From: Parapristionchus giblindavisi
Lineage: Eukaryota > Nematoda > Chromadorea > Rhabditida > Diplogasteridae
Assembly (NCBI GenBank): GCA_943737045.1
Contig: CALSFV010000287.1
Location: forward strand, 248,001-312,000
Length of the DNA: 64,000 bases
Direction: 5' to 3'
Under the pieces are notes generated by a model. The model saw only the letters and a list, made by a program, of their open reading frames with translations, made no database searches and had not been told where the DNA came from. The first letter of the stretch is position 1. Each line of letters begins with the position of its first letter. The translations under genes and the position numbers were made by a program. Positions 26,701 through 39,945 of this stretch are shown in pieces.

Positions 26701-27365
26701 TATACTCTCTACCTCTCATATGCCTCTGCTAATCCTACCATGTCTACTTGTACCTTTACTGTACCCAGATTTCTTCTGCTTCTATCTGATCTTTCGACCA
26801 CACTTTGTCCCCTAATATTGTCCCATGTCGATCTAATAGTGCATTCGTCGCCTCTCTCTCTACCTCTACCTCCCTCTCCCTTTCCTTCCACAGTCTCTCC
26901 CTCTCCCTCCACCTTCTTCGTCTTACTCCAGTATTTTCATTGCACTCTGTATGTATTGTAGGTGGAGGTAGGGGGGGGGTATACGTTTGTGTAATAAGAT
27001 GGTGGGATAGTTTGATATTGGGTAGAATAATAATATGTTAGTGCTCTCTGGAATGTATTGAGTATCGATCATGATGATGATGATGATAGTATATTGTATT
27101 GCCGATATAATGTACATACCACGGTACTTCCCCGTACTCGATTTATTGCATATGTTTATTATCATTGTAATATAGTCGTGCTTCATATTCGCAAGTTGAT
27201 TTTGTGTTTCATCGATTCTGTTTTTGCTCCATGTTAAAGTAACTGACCAATGGAGTATTTCTTTCTCATTCCAGAGACACATCGCGTGGTCACTCACAAC
27301 GGAGCTTCACATTACCCCTAACGACAGTCAACCGATCTAACTCCTGCTGAACTCCCATTTGAAAC
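23729..27365. other. Upstream region of the transporter gene
   Basis: No gene is supported. From 24800 to 27000 the plus strand is strongly pyrimidine-rich (CTCTCCCTCT and TTCTTCTTC tracts), which creates many long but meaningless frames on both strands. (GAT)n tracts lie at 25770-25790 and 27068-27088, G runs at 26582 and 26972. The region just before 27366 should hold the transporter promoter. Confidence 0.5.
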
Positions 27366-28085
27366 ATGGTACGGTAGCGCACTCTGATCGATCGATTGAT
27401 CATATACCGTAATCTTTGATCGTTCAGGTGACGCTGCAGGACCAGAGGATGACGTCGTCAGCCCGACCTCTCATGTCAGAGGGATCGCGGAGTGCGCTTA
27501 CCCTAGGCACGGGCAAGGGTGGTTCCGATTCCGATATGGGAGAGAATGGATCGCCCCGAAGCTCGGGTACTGTACATTTATTGATTTATTTTTGCAGTAG
27601 TACTATAACTTATTGATTCTTCAATCAGAGCTACAGTTAACCTTTTTTTGTGATCCTGAACTGTTTGATATCGAATAATTTATTGGTCACATTAACCCTT
27701 ATTCGTTATGTTTCAGCATCGGATCACGGTCACAAGCTTGGCTGGATCGTCTCAGCACTCTTCATAGTGGCTGATATGGTGGGAGGTGGCGTCGTTGCCA
27801 TGCCTGTCGCATTCGTCAATTCGGGTACGGTAGACACACATTGATTATTGATTGATTGATTGCGGATTACTGTAGTCTTTAATGGTGTACCGGGGGTTCC
27901 TGTACTTTGTGCGCTGAAGCGCGGACATAGCGAATAAGATGATTTTTTGTGTATAGATTGATTATATCTTATGATTAGATTGATTGTTTGATAAGTGATA
28001 TCTATCGTAGCTGTTCATTCGTGGAATGAACGATAGAGAGAGAGATAAAGAGAGAGATGCTCCATCTTTCGTTCCTTCCTCTTCC

Positions 28086-28136
<51 letters not shown>

Positions 28137-31100
28137 CCTCTCTTCCTCTCTCCCTCTCACTCTCTCTTACTTGATAAATGATGATAGAGAGAGATGACGG
28201 AACTGACCTGTGATCATAGCATTCGCTCTCTCTCCTCTCACTCTTTTTCACCCTATCAATCTCTCTATCTACTTCTCCTACCCTATCTTACTTTATCCCA
28301 TGATATCGACATCTTGAGCATATTCTTTTTGGAAAAAAAACCGAGCAAGAAAACACTGTTCAAAAAGCAGTATAACAAAGGACGATAAAAATATCGGAAA
28401 TGAAGAGAAAAATGTGAACTCGTGTGAAGATCAATACCGTAACCAGTAAAGTTACGGTATTTATCGCGCTGACTCACATTCACTCATCTCCCACTATCCA
28501 CTATTTTCTTCTTCGTCTTCTATCCCCCCCCCCACTACCTATTTCTTTCCCATTCCATTCCCTGCCCTGTGTCTCCCCTACCATCTCTAACTTCAGTCGC
28601 CCCTCTTCTTTATTTCGCATCCCCCTCCATCTCTCCCTCTTCCCCTCTCCTCTCCCTCTTCTTCTTCTGTGTTTAGCCGGGCAGCGAGTCGTCTCCACTG
28701 CGCAGCTGTACGAACGACGCCCTTTAACGAGTCACGGGCAAAGGAGAGAGACAGAGAGGACAGACTGTTAGAGACATGATGAGGGAGGGAAGACATGGGG
28801 AGAGTACAGACGGTTAGAGGGAAATGAGAGTGTGGAGAGTGAAGAGACTGGTCAAAGTAAGCGAGTAGAGAGTGTGCGAACTGGAGAGGGTTCCGAACAC
28901 GGAGAGAGGAGGGACTTTTTGATGGGGGGAAGCATACAAAAGCGAGCGATGGAGGGAGGATGATAGAGTGTGTGGATTGGAGAGAGTATGAAGGGATGTT
29001 AGAGAAGTAGTAGAAGGAGAGGAGAAGGGGCAAAAAGAAATGGCCAGTCTGAATGGAATTGAGGGATCGGACGGATACTGACAGAGACAAGGGGGAGTGA
29101 GATAGTACTGGGGGTAGCGATGCATAGGTCGACAAGTACGTTGCAAACTACGAAGCCTGACCGTATTTTGGGTTTGTTTAAAACCAGACCGCATTTTGTA
29201 ATTTTTTGTGAAAAAAAACTAGCTTTTTTTGTGAAAACCTGACCGCATTTTGCAAATCTGTAATGTAGCAATTTGACCTATGAGTGGGAGTGTACTGGGG
29301 GTAGAGTGCATGGATGGGGAGACTGTAGAGGATTATAGAGATGAGAATAAACGAAGACATGGATGGTCTTTATCTCTTCCATTATCAAAGATGTCAAGCA
29401 AAGTGCAAGTATGTGATGAAAGGGCATGGGATACTGTAATGTCTGTGAAGAATCTCCAGACAGTCCCTTGGTCTCTTCTACGATCAGTGCTATCTCGTTC
29501 GGTTCTCTGATTGTCTGACCAGTCTCCCTTGGGGCTAGTGCTCTCTCGTCCTCTCTCACTCGATGGCGTATCTTTATGATGATCTATGTAAACCAATGTA
29601 ATGTGTCTCTCGCTCTTTCTCTTCCTCTATCTTTCTCTCTCTCCCCTCTATCACTCTCGCTTGTCTCTATCTCTGAGTTGATCCATCTTGTGTTGCATTT
29701 ATGAAGCAAGGACTCTAGTCTGAATCTCTCCTCCCTCCAATCATCGCAATTGTAATATCGATCAAAGCGACATTGAAGGAGATGGATTGCACTGGGGATG
29801 ACTTGAAGCCACAATTAGTTTTTGAAACACGGATTCCAATTTTGGGTATGCTTCCTGGTTGATGTGTCTACGCTTGATGAGACTAGACGAATCATGGGAG
29901 ATGGGGTGTCTGTCTGTCTGTGTTGTAGCAACAGAGGAGAAATGGAATGAGATGAGGGGACAAAGAATGGAGTCATGGAGAAAAGGGGATTGGGTTGCAC
30001 ATACACAGTGGACTTGAGAAGATAGAGTAGAATAACAAATGGAAATGGGTACAATGTCGTGTATTCCTCTCTTCCCTGTTGTTTTGTTCTCCTTCAATCC
30101 CTTTCTCTCTCTCACTTCTGACTGTTGCTGCTCATTTGTTAGCTCGATCGGCTGACTCGTGAGAGGGGAAGAAGAGTGGAGGGGAGAAAATGTGGAAATG
30201 GATGGAGAGGGCATAACATGGAAAGAAGAAGAGAAGGAAGAAAAGAGAAGAAGAAGATACACGGGGATATGTGTCTCTGTTGTCTGTTGTTCTCTGCTGA
30301 GGTTGTACCCACGGAGAAGAAGCGTGGTTTAAAGCATACCTAAACTAATTTGACTCTTCGCTCTGACAATGCTCTCTCGCTGTCTTTGTCTGTGAGAGAG
30401 CGTTGCCAGAGCGTAGAATAAAATTAGCTCGGGTGTGCTTTTAATGCTTAAATATCATTTATTTATTTATGGGGATACGTGCGAGTATGCAGAAGGGAAA
30501 TGCCGTTTGATCAAATAAGCAGATTGAAAGTGGTGGCCTCTTGAACTGGGTGAGAGGGAGAGGGGGATTTTCTTGGCAATTCACTTTGTTCCATTTGGTG
30601 CGTCGGGGTTTAGCATGGTTAAATGGTTTAACCTCAACCACTTTTTGATTTGTTCTCTTTTGGTAGTGTTCGGGTACATGGGTGGAATCTTTGGGGGCAG
30701 GTGAACATACTGGACAGAGTGAACAATATATTGGGCTAACGAGGAAGTGTTCGTGTTTTGAGTGTTAAGGATTCGAAATGGAAAGAGCCATTAGATTAAT
30801 GGTGAACTCGAAGATTTGAAGTGATTGATTGAGTGGAAAAACAAGGATTTGTCTAGAGTTAAGTGGCCGATCGAGTTGAGTCAGATCAATTAGACTGTCG
30901 TATTCTTCCATTGGCGAATTTAGTTATAGAATAGTAATGGGTAAATGTGATTATGTGATGGATTGATAGGGAATTGAGGATGGTTCTTTGGCCTGAATGG
31001 CATCTTTGTGATGGAATGGAGTGGAGATGAGTAAAATTAGAAAATTGAGGAAGTGGAAGGGGAAAAGAAGGATGCAGAGATGATTTGTTACACTATTTTA

Positions 31101-31844
31101 CTCTGTCTGATGCTTTATCATTCCCTCTTAAAATATCCTACTTTTTAAAAGATTTAGATGGGATAAATTTGATAACATAGAGAGAAAGAGTGATACTATG
31201 TATAGGCGCTGATGTTGAAAAGATTAAATGACGAGAGGGAATTATTTAAATGGGATACTGTAATGGGATTAGAATGAAATGTACTTGATGTAGAGGAGGA
31301 TTATGGAAGAAATGATCAATCAACAAAGAGTCAATGTTCATTTGAACGGTCAATAATTGAATATGTGGATTACGGTAGTTATTGTAGAATAAATGATTAC
31401 TGTAGCCTAATCAATCAATAAATGAATGGGGAATTGCAGGTCTCCGATATGGTGTGACGTTCATGATCGTGATCGCGTCCGTTTTCCTCTACACTGGATA
31501 CCAACTCGGAGTCGTATGGAACATCATGCAGGTACGGTAGTGTACGGTAGATGGTTGGATAAGGTAGTAATGGCCGAAGGCTGTGAAATATTGTAATGAT
31601 TGTAATGATAGTTTTGTATTTAGCTAACTTTGTATGATGTGAAACCATAGGTGGGCGCGTGAAAACGAATTTTTTTTGCGCATAGCCTTGCATCGCAAAA
31701 ATTGGAAAATTTCCAGTCAAAATTGCCAAAAAAATTGCTGTGCGCACAGCCTTGCCTCCCCCTTCCCCTGGTTTGCGCACAGCCTTTCCCCCAGCGTGCC
31801 CATCTATGTGTGAAACTTTTCATTTTTGTTATTTAAATAGTCAA

Positions 31845-31877
<33 letters not shown>

Positions 31878-32587
31878 AGGATCGTTGGCCCGAATACCAT
31901 GACCACTGCCGCAAGCCCTTCCCTGAGATTGCAAAGAGGAGTATGGGACCAAAGGCCAAGTAAGCACTCATTGTATCATAATCAACTATCTTCTCTATTT
32001 TAAGTGTAAAAAATGATACTTGTCATGGATTGAAGAATGATTTAACACATTGAACAGTGATTACTTTATTCTATTTTAACATAATCTAAAATAGTGGTTT
32101 ATCTCTGTATATTGGTTCTAGGAAGATGACATCAATTCTTGTGAACACTACCCTCTTCGGTATATGTGTCGTCTATCTCCTTCTATCAGCTAACATCGCC
32201 TCATACTTCATTACCAACTTCTTCCCCCAACAGTACCAGATCTCGTATTGCTACGTAAGTATACTGTACTTTGTAGTTTGTAGTTTGACTATTGAAGAAC
32301 AAAGTTGATCAATATTTTCTGTATAAGAAAAGATGAATAAATAAATAATTATGGTCTTGGTTTCAGACGATCATCGTTCTCGCTTTCATGCTTGCTCCCT
32401 TCACTTACCTCAAGAGTCCGGCTGATTTCTGGTATGGATTTATGCCCGTATTGATCATGGAATTATTGATTTAAGTTATTGTTTGATTGATTAATGAGCA
32501 ATGAAACCCATTCGTTCCTTGTCTCATAATGTTTAAATATATCGGCAAATATGATATTAAGCGATGTCATACACATGTTTTCATCAC

Positions 32588-32642
<55 letters not shown>

Positions 32643-35348
32643 TTAAGGCCCGTAATCGTGCTCGCCATGGTTACAACCACTCTTGCCGTCATTGCCATCG
32701 TGACTGGAGTATTCCGTGACTATCCCACTTGTGGACCCGTTGCCTACTTCCCCGAGATCCAAACTGAGAAGGTCATCACTAGCATTGGTACGGTATCGAT
32801 TGATTTATTGATTGATTACGGTATAGTCGGTAGTCTTTATGTCTACTACTATTGTTGCGCACATGGTTTTTGACCTGAACAGAGCTAAGCACGTTGTTGG
32901 GCTGTTCAGTGAAGTTGATGGACCATTAATGGTTAGATCGTAAAGAAGAAAGCGAACACGAGTTTAGATGATAAGCACGTATGCACAATGGATGAATTTA
33001 TTGTGATCTAAATGAATGTTACTTAAATTCACGATCCCGAAATAATTTGAAAGTCTCCGCTCTGGTAACACTCTCGCAGACAAAGAAAGCGAGAGCGCAT
33101 TGTCGAATTGTTTCTGAATCAGTTCATGACTTGTATATAGCATGTTCTCATTATCAGTACAGTCACTCTTTTTATTGGTGTTGAATGTGGTAGTGTAGAA
33201 ATTGTGTTATTGGATGCTAATACGGAGTGACAGTGAGTTTGAGACTACGAGGAATGAATAGACGATGATGAATGGTTGGTCATTTGATCTCTATCTGTCT
33301 CACTGCATATCTTGCTCTACGATCTATACTCTCTTCCGTTCCGATTACTGTAGTGCAGCGCGTCCCACGTGGAAACGAGAGAGAGAAAAAAACTGCCCTT
33401 TTTATTAATTAAAAAATGATTGGAATTGTGAGAATGATGGGTGTATTCATCTATCTATCATATCGCCTCTTGGGAACGATCGAACCTTGATTGTGACCTT
33501 GTCTCCCCCATGTCACGTGGGTTTATCCAAAGAATAGTCAAGAGTATTGTGACTGGGTACGGTAGATATGGTCACTAGTCTCTCTCCTATTGAGATTGAG
33601 AGAGAATAATGATGAACGATCTTATTTCACTTCTATCTATCTCTCGCCTCTTTCAATGAGCAGTGAGAAATGGTGTGAAGAGAGATCAAGGCTACGTGAG
33701 CAATGCGACGTTTGTCGTATCGAGAAAGTTTTCGAAGAAAAAATTGATTAGGAAAAAAGAAGATTCAATTGTGATATCATCTCAGTGATTTGTTGCATCA
33801 GTCAATCAATAATATTATAATATAATAATTGTTTTCATCATCTAAATGGATCGATATATGTTTTATTGCAGGAACGTTCCTCTTCGCATTCTCTGGCCAC
33901 TATGTCTTCCCCACCATTCAGCACGACATGAAAGAGCCTAAGAAGTTCACATGGAGTGTATCTCTTGGATTCCTTTGTAAGTATTGATTGATTCATATCG
34001 ATTACTGTATGGGGTTACTGTATATTCAATCAATCAATCAATATCATATTCTAGTGGTCGTCCTTCTCTACATGCCCCTCTCCACCATCTCATTCTGGGT
34101 GTATGGAGCATCAATGGAATCATCAGTCATCTACTCCGTTCAGACATACTGGATGCAGTGCTTTGCCAACTTTATGATCGCCGTCCACTGCATTCTTACT
34201 CTGGTGCGTTGAGAGATAATGAAACATGAATCGCACTGGTTATTTCACGTTTGATGATTGAAACGATAGGAATTAGAACTAAAGTCCAATCAATATTTAT
34301 TTATTTATTCCTTTATTTTAGGTTATCGTGATAAATCCCGTCAATCAGGAACTCGAACATCTCTTCAAAGTACCTCATCGTACGTTATTTATTGATTGTT
34401 TAGATCCTAATCAATGAATCGATAATCAATGATTCCCGTTGCAGACTTTGGCTGGGGCCGTTTCCTTCTCCGTTCCGTCGTACTCCTTCTCGTCATCTTC
34501 GTCGCCCTTACCGTACCTGATTTCTTGCCGGTACGAGGACAATATCGATTGATTACCTACCGTATTCTGTCAATTATCGATTATCCATGATGATTACTGT
34601 ATTGCAGGTGATGGGTGTAGTAGGAGCATCTACGATTCCTCTTGGCTGTGTCGTTCTTCCATCACTCTTCTATCTCTACATCAATGCTGCTGAGGAATAC
34701 GAATGGCAGAAGAATGTCATACCCCGATTCACTGAGTGAGTAGTCATACTGTAGGATGTCGATGGAGTACTGTACTGTAGTTGGCGAGGGATTACTGTAG
34801 TTAAGCAGAAAATTAATTATTGATTATGTTGTTTAGTGTCATCCGTCGTACCAAGAAGACCACTCTTCTGTTGAACGCTTTCATCCTCTGTAAGTTTTGT
34901 CGAATATCAATTGACCATATATTATATTATTATATTCTATTCTATTCTATTATTATACCATATATTATCGGCTAATATCCAAATGATTTAATTTTAGTTT
35001 ATTAATCCTTTTATTTCAGTCGTTGCTATCTCTGGTGGTATGGTGTCCACTTATCTCGGAATCGTCGAGATGAGGGTACGGTAATTTACGATCCTGATTA
35101 TCGATTTATTGTAAAATCGGAATTGTTGCAGGAGACCAACTTCAAGCCTCCTTGCTACCTCATGGGCAACTCTAACATCACCATCGATACCAATGCCGGA
35201 GGTACTGTAGCGTGCAACTATTGATTGATTTCGGAGATTATTGATTTATTGCTTTCTTGCAGGTCATGGATTCGCTCAGACTTGCTGTGGTCAGTACCGT
35301 AATGTCTCCTCGTTCCTCGATGAGTGTCCAGTCAAGATGGCTCATTAA
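27366..35348 (+). CDS. AAAP-family amino acid transporter (Aa_trans)
   Basis: A multi-pass membrane carrier of the amino acid/auxin permease family (SLC32/36/38 relatives), probably at the plasma membrane or in vesicles. Seventeen exons: 27366-27368, 27428-27566, 27717-27824, 31440-31531, 31880-31959, 32122-32254, 32367-32431, 32648-32787, 33872-33976, 34055-34203, 34322-34379, 34445-34530, 34608-34735, 34837-34889, 35020-35075, 35132-35201, 35263-35348. They total 1551 nt in frame, 516 residues. The first exon ends with the ATG itself. The first helix has the family hallmark [15 protein letters not shown], followed by [17 protein letters not shown]. About ten to eleven hydrophobic segments follow, among them [20 protein letters not shown], a typical Aa_trans motif. 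The C-terminus is cysteine-rich and ends CPVKMAH. The substrate cannot be told from the sequence. Intron 3 is 3.6 kb; the rest are short. Confidence 0.93.
28060..29130. repeat. Pyrimidine-then-purine block in transporter intron 3
   Basis: From about 28070 to 28170 and 28490 to 28680 the plus strand is almost all C and T (CTCTCTCTCT and CTTCCCTCTC tracts); from 28735 to 29110 it is almost all A and G. Long frames on both strands here are compositional. A transcript could pair the two halves loosely. Confidence 0.6.
30335..30452. mobile_element. MITE family 1, copy B (transporter intron 3)
   Basis: The left arm is AAAGCATACCTAAACTAATT then CGCTCTGACAATGCTCTC; the right arm is GAGAGAGCGTTGCCAGAGCG and ATTAGCTCGGGTGTGCTTTT. 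The centre reads TCTTTGTCTG. It is one of the best preserved copies. Confidence 0.85.
31649..31812. repeat. Inverted-repeat element in transporter intron 4
   Basis: The ends CATAGGTGGGCGCG and GCGTGCCCATCTATG mirror each other. Inside, GCGCAYAGCCTT occurs three times, twice before a C-rich stretch. It lies entirely within an intron and has no coding content. Confidence 0.6.
31847..31877 (+). repeat. (AAT)n microsatellite next to a 3' splice site
   Basis: About ten AAT units end directly at the ACAG acceptor of exon 5 (31880). Length changes here would alter the branch-site region. Confidence 0.85.
32588..32644 (+). repeat. (ATT)n microsatellite next to a 3' splice site
   Basis: About 19 ATT units run up to the TTTTAAG acceptor of exon 8 (32648), replacing a normal polypyrimidine tract. 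Confidence 0.9.
33045..33106. mobile_element. MITE family 1, copy C (transporter intron 8, partial)
   Basis: The left arm CTCCGCTCTGGTAACACTCTC is followed by GCAGACAAAGAAAGCGAGAG, that is, the centre lies in the opposite direction to most copies. The right outer arm is lost. Confidence 0.7.
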
Positions 35349-37869
35349 GAAGAGAGATCAAAGATCATGTATTGATTGATTGATTCAATCATCCACTCCG
35401 CATCCCTCCCATCTCACCAGCTCCCTTGTTGTTCTCTCAAATTTTTCGTACATTTGCTCGCCATGCGATTGCAATCGATATCGATTTGTTCTAGCCGATA
35501 TCTATCTTCTCTTCCTATGGCTTATTTCCATGTTTCCTCTTTCCATATATATGCATATTTTACCGTAGAACACGGCGTCTAGTTTAGAACTAGTATTGCT
35601 GTACTTTCTCATCTCATTTCTTCTCTGTATTAACTCCCTCATAGTTCCTCCCCCCTTTAGTTCTCGACCCGTCCTTTTGCTCCGGTCACTGTGCAGCTGC
35701 ATGTATCGCGTACGTCGAGCGATCTCGAGTCTCAATCTCTTTGCTCCTACCGTATACCCAATCTTTTCTGTATGAGACGAGATCCGCCTTCCCACCGTAA
35801 CCCGTACGCGCATACGCTCAAGCGCATGTGACAGAAGTGCAGCCTAGAGATGGTCTTGACCACCGGTTTATTGCTAAGCTCCGCCCCTCCTTATCGATTT
35901 TATCGATCCCCATCCCCTTTCTATTTCTCATTTTATCTAACAGAGCATGTGTATTCTGAGTATTATTGTTAACCTGTTGTTGATTTGTCCCTCTCACTAT
36001 CGATTGATCTACCAATCAATCGATAGTCCTTATATGTTTATTATGTTCCCCCGTTTTCATTTAGGTCTTGGCATTGTAATCAGAGCATAATCTTCACTCA
36101 TACATACTTGTATGTGTTATCGTTTGTGTCTTCCATAACTGCCTTGTCCCATCCATCCATATTGTAGTAGGTTAGTTGAGTTTATATCATTTGTTTGTTA
36201 TTTCCTTTTTTTCTTTTCTTTCTTTTTTCCTCTTTTCTTGCTCATGTATCTTCTTCGGTGCCTTCTTGACTCGGTGTATTCGATCTATTGATTGATCTAC
36301 CGATTATCGATTGATTACTCCGTTTCTTCTCCTCAATTACATCCGGTAGATAATACATAGCATCCAATATATCTATACATATACATACTGCTCTTGTTTG
36401 TCGTAGTTTCTTCAATAGTTTCGTCCACTTTTATAGTTAGGCTCCGCCCCTTTTACTTTATCTTTTGTATCCGGTATACATTATAATACTACTCTTATGA
36501 TATACAATCTTCTCCTCCTGTGACCTATATGACGCCGTCCCCGTTTATTCATCCATTTATTCCTGTGCTACATCAATCCTTTTTTTCTAGTTTTCATTTA
36601 AGCTCCGTCTCTTTTCTACAGTATCCAATCTCCATTCTCAGTTATCGTTCATCTTTTAGGATTGCAATATGCGTACAACATACCACCCCTCTGACGTATC
36701 ATTCTGTCCACAATTTGTCCCGATTTTATTAATTGTATTGATTGTATCTGTCCATCAATCAATATTCTTTCCATATCGTATTTCACTTTATCTTAGTTCG
36801 TAATACCATGTCCTATCTCCCACGTTTTCTTAATATCTGCAATATATGTGATACGTGACCAAGTTTGCAGTAGGTATATGCTACCGTACACTCCCCCTTT
36901 CCTGATCCCTGATCTTATCCCCCCCTTTACCGTATCCCTTCCCCCATTCTTGTTTTATCACTGTTCGTGTTCTCTCTCTTCTCTTTTCTTCTCTCAATAT
37001 GGCTCACACCGGTTGCATCCAATCTTATTCAAGACGAGTCAAGTCTCTTTATGTCCCTCCATTTGCCTCTAGATTATCAATTCAACAATTAAGCCCCGCC
37101 CCTTCCATTCTTCTAACTACTACAGCTGTCAACTACACATTCTATATAGATTAAATCATTCCAACTCCCGCCTTATTCTAATTATATGTTTCTCACTAAT
37201 GTTTGGTATATTACCATCCACTCCCTCCCCTATCCCCTCCATCCTTCCGATTTCACCATCTGTACATATACTATTTTTCCTTTTTTTGTTTTGTAGCTGT
37301 TTAGGGCCTATGGTTTGCTCTCACTCTGAGATACAGTATCCTCTAGACTCACGATGTCATACATCTGACTCTTACCGTACCACCTACCGTATACTCTAGT
37401 GATTGCCTGTGATAGCATCTACACGCACACATGGGCTAGCAGTGTTTGTTTGTCAATGTCTCCCTCCTTTCTCTTTCCTTGTTCACTTATTCTCAGATAT
37501 CATTCATCTCTAGTGTTGTAGTGATGGGAGTCACTCCCTCCCCCCAATTGAAATTGTGCAGATTGTTCTAATATTTGTATACAAGGTCCGATCAATAATA
37601 TCTTTCTCTCATTCGTAGTGACAGTACGATGTATCGATTGATTTGTTGTTTCTTTTCCCTTCACCTGCCTTTGTTTAACGTCGATAAACGGTCTAAGCAC
37701 GAATTCAACCATCGAAAAGCAGAACAGATCAAAAATAAAATTACACAAATTCTATATTTATTCGAGAAAATGTACACGTTGTAACTATGAAGTGTGAAGA
37801 GTGAAAGACAACCGTAGGATAGTGGGGAAAGGCCTAGTATTAGAAGATTAATCAATCAATTACATGGAT
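35349..37869. other. Intergenic DNA between convergent genes
   Basis: The transporter (plus) and the gene ending at 37870 (minus) converge here, so both 3' UTRs lie within. The plus strand is pyrimidine-rich. The motif AAGCTCCGCCCC or AAGCCCCGCCCCTT recurs at about 35875, 36440 and 37090. No gene is supported. Confidence 0.55.
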
Positions 37870-39945
37870 TTATTGGAATTTTCGTTTCATAGTTGAGCCA
37901 TCAATCGATAATCGTGGTTTGGATAGAGATTTAGCATTGGGAGTGAGTGACATGGCGCGATCACGTAGAGGTGGAAGATGAGGAAGATGAGGACGACGTG
38001 GTTGTGAATGATGACGAAGTGGTGGAGAGATTGGAGTACTGTCTGGTGTAGACGAATGAGAACTCAGAATGTCTTCACCTGAAATGGATACTGTAGGGTT
38101 ACGGTATGGTGACGATAGAATACTGTATGAGATATACTGTAGCAGTTCTACCAAAAAGTACACAGAGTTTGGAATCAAAAAATATGAGTGGAACGAAAAC
38201 TCTAACGTGAATTGTTCCTCGTTCCGTTATATCTGGCTTTGGGTTCAATCGATAGTGGAGTCGCTGAGAGTTTACCCTTGCTATCATCGTATTCTTTCTG
38301 TACACGAGCACGATCTGTGTCCTGCAAGGAATGAAAGGGTTACGGTAGGTAAATTAAAATTGTAATAAAAGTCATGAATATATACTCATATAATTATATA
38401 TTGGTAAATCAAAAGTGCTAACTAGATACGAAGTTAATATCGTAAATTCGATTCATTGTCAGAACTATGGACTATAGGAAGAGTGAAACATTAAATTTGC
38501 GGCTCATTTTTAGATATCAACTGATATGCAAATTATTGGAATTTATATGTGATACACTCACAAAAAATCAATTAAAATTGTCTCCTGATGGAATTATTCG
38601 ATCACATAAATCTTTCCCTAATATCATTTCATTTGTAATATGAAAATATTGCTTCACATGTTAGAGAATAATTCCATCAGGGATTCTTTTATGGAATTCT
38701 TCTCTGTGTAAAACCTTTTGATTCCTCCAGAAGTACTGTACAAAGATCCGTTGTTTGAATCCGCATTGCATTTGTCCTTCTACCGTAACCGGAGAGATGA
38801 CTGAGACGATACGGTGGAAAGCGTGGCAGGAGTGCCAATAACTACAAAAATGGATAAATTTGGTTGATATCTCAAGTTTCACTCGTTTATTTATAAATTA
38901 GTTTACGAGATCGATAACTTTAATGAAACATACGAATACGGTAGATTCAATCAATAATCATTACAGTAATTCTGTCATAGACTACGGTAGAATATTCTTA
39001 CCCAAAATGTCGTGCAACTTTGTAAACAGTCTCCATGGGTACAGAATGAACTCCTCCTCCTCTTTGTTGTCTCGATCGATAAGCTCCTCTCATCTCACCA
39101 CGACAAATTAGCATTGTCACCTGATTAGGGTAGTTAATTTCGATTTCTCGCAATGAAGGTACAATCAAAAATGGAGCACCCCAATCTAATTGAAATATCT
39201 CCCGCTGTGTTCACACTATCTCACAGACAAAAAGTGTGACTGGTTTGTTGTTATACTACAGTAGCCGAAAACCTCGTGGTAGGAACCAATGATCTACAGT
39301 ATCCCCTTACCGGATGGAATACTCTCAATGTGTCAGATACATAGAATCTCGTCGATGCACTAGTCTGTTTCCACCACCGTGTATCCGATAATATTTCATC
39401 TGGTGATACCTGATATCGATTGGTTTGAATTATCGATTGTCTACCGTATACCTGATCTCCATCAACGATAAAACTGAGATTATCGACAACCATTGTGGGC
39501 GGAGCTTTGCTGATAAATTTGACGGGACAGTAAAGAGTGTTGTTGAGTGCAGAAGACGAGTCCATAGGAGGTTTGTCGATCGAGAAAATGGGAAGAGGAG
39601 TGGATGAATTACCATAGTGCATAATCAGATCGTCTTCTGAAAACGATTAGGGGATTGATTGACATTTTGACGATACATTAGTAGCATAACAATGTCATAC
39701 TACTTACTTTGTCTTTCAAAATCGATTTACACGTATTTTCATTTCAATTTATTTGTTTAGTTTTTTCCCTAAGTCAAAACCTCTTAGAGTAATATCTTTT
39801 TTTCTGAAGTCACGACCTCTTCGAATATTTTGTGGTATAGAATATTATTTTTTTTAATTACAAAAGATACCTTCAGCGTTGATTCTACAGGGAAAATCGA
39901 TGGTTGATCCACTTTCCGAACATTCTTCATCTCTGAAAAAATTGA
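37870..39945 (-). CDS. Unknown protein, paralogue of the next gene upstream
   Basis: I do not recognise the family. Exon chain (approximate): 5' exon near 39877-39945 (start not resolved), 39456-39641, 39307-39413, 38990-39115, 38717-38840, 38278-38323, 37870-38079. The shared core with the gene at 40821-44820 is clear: NLSFIVDGDQ, then ILSDTRWWKQTSASTRFYVS with DTLRVFHPV, then PMETVYKVARHFG, then KQRIFVQYFWRNQK and DRARVQKEYDD. The last exon is proline, histidine and arginine rich (LRHHSQPRRPHLPHLPPLRD) and ends MKRKFQ. No signal peptide or membrane segment is seen. A hairpin MITE lies in the intron at 38324-38716. The function is unknown; the conserved WW and aromatic residues suggest a small folded module. 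Confidence 0.75.
38556..38707. mobile_element. MITE family 3 in an intron
   Basis: Terminal inverted repeats of about 45 bp: ACACTCACAAAAAATC ... CTCCTGATGGAATTATTC at the left, mirrored on the right. The outer ACAC(A/T)CAGAAAAA end resembles the element at 45962-46053, so both may be one family. It lies between two exons of the gene and does not break them. Confidence 0.7.

Noticed and set aside
24748..29200. Many Ser/Leu-rich frames on both strands
   Set aside because: Pyrimidine-rich composition. Part of this region is inside transporter intron 3.
39877..39945. ATG at 39930 as the start of the paralogous unknown gene
   Set aside because: From that ATG the join to the next exon gives a stop in frame. 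The other frame joins well but has no start, so the true 5' end stays open.
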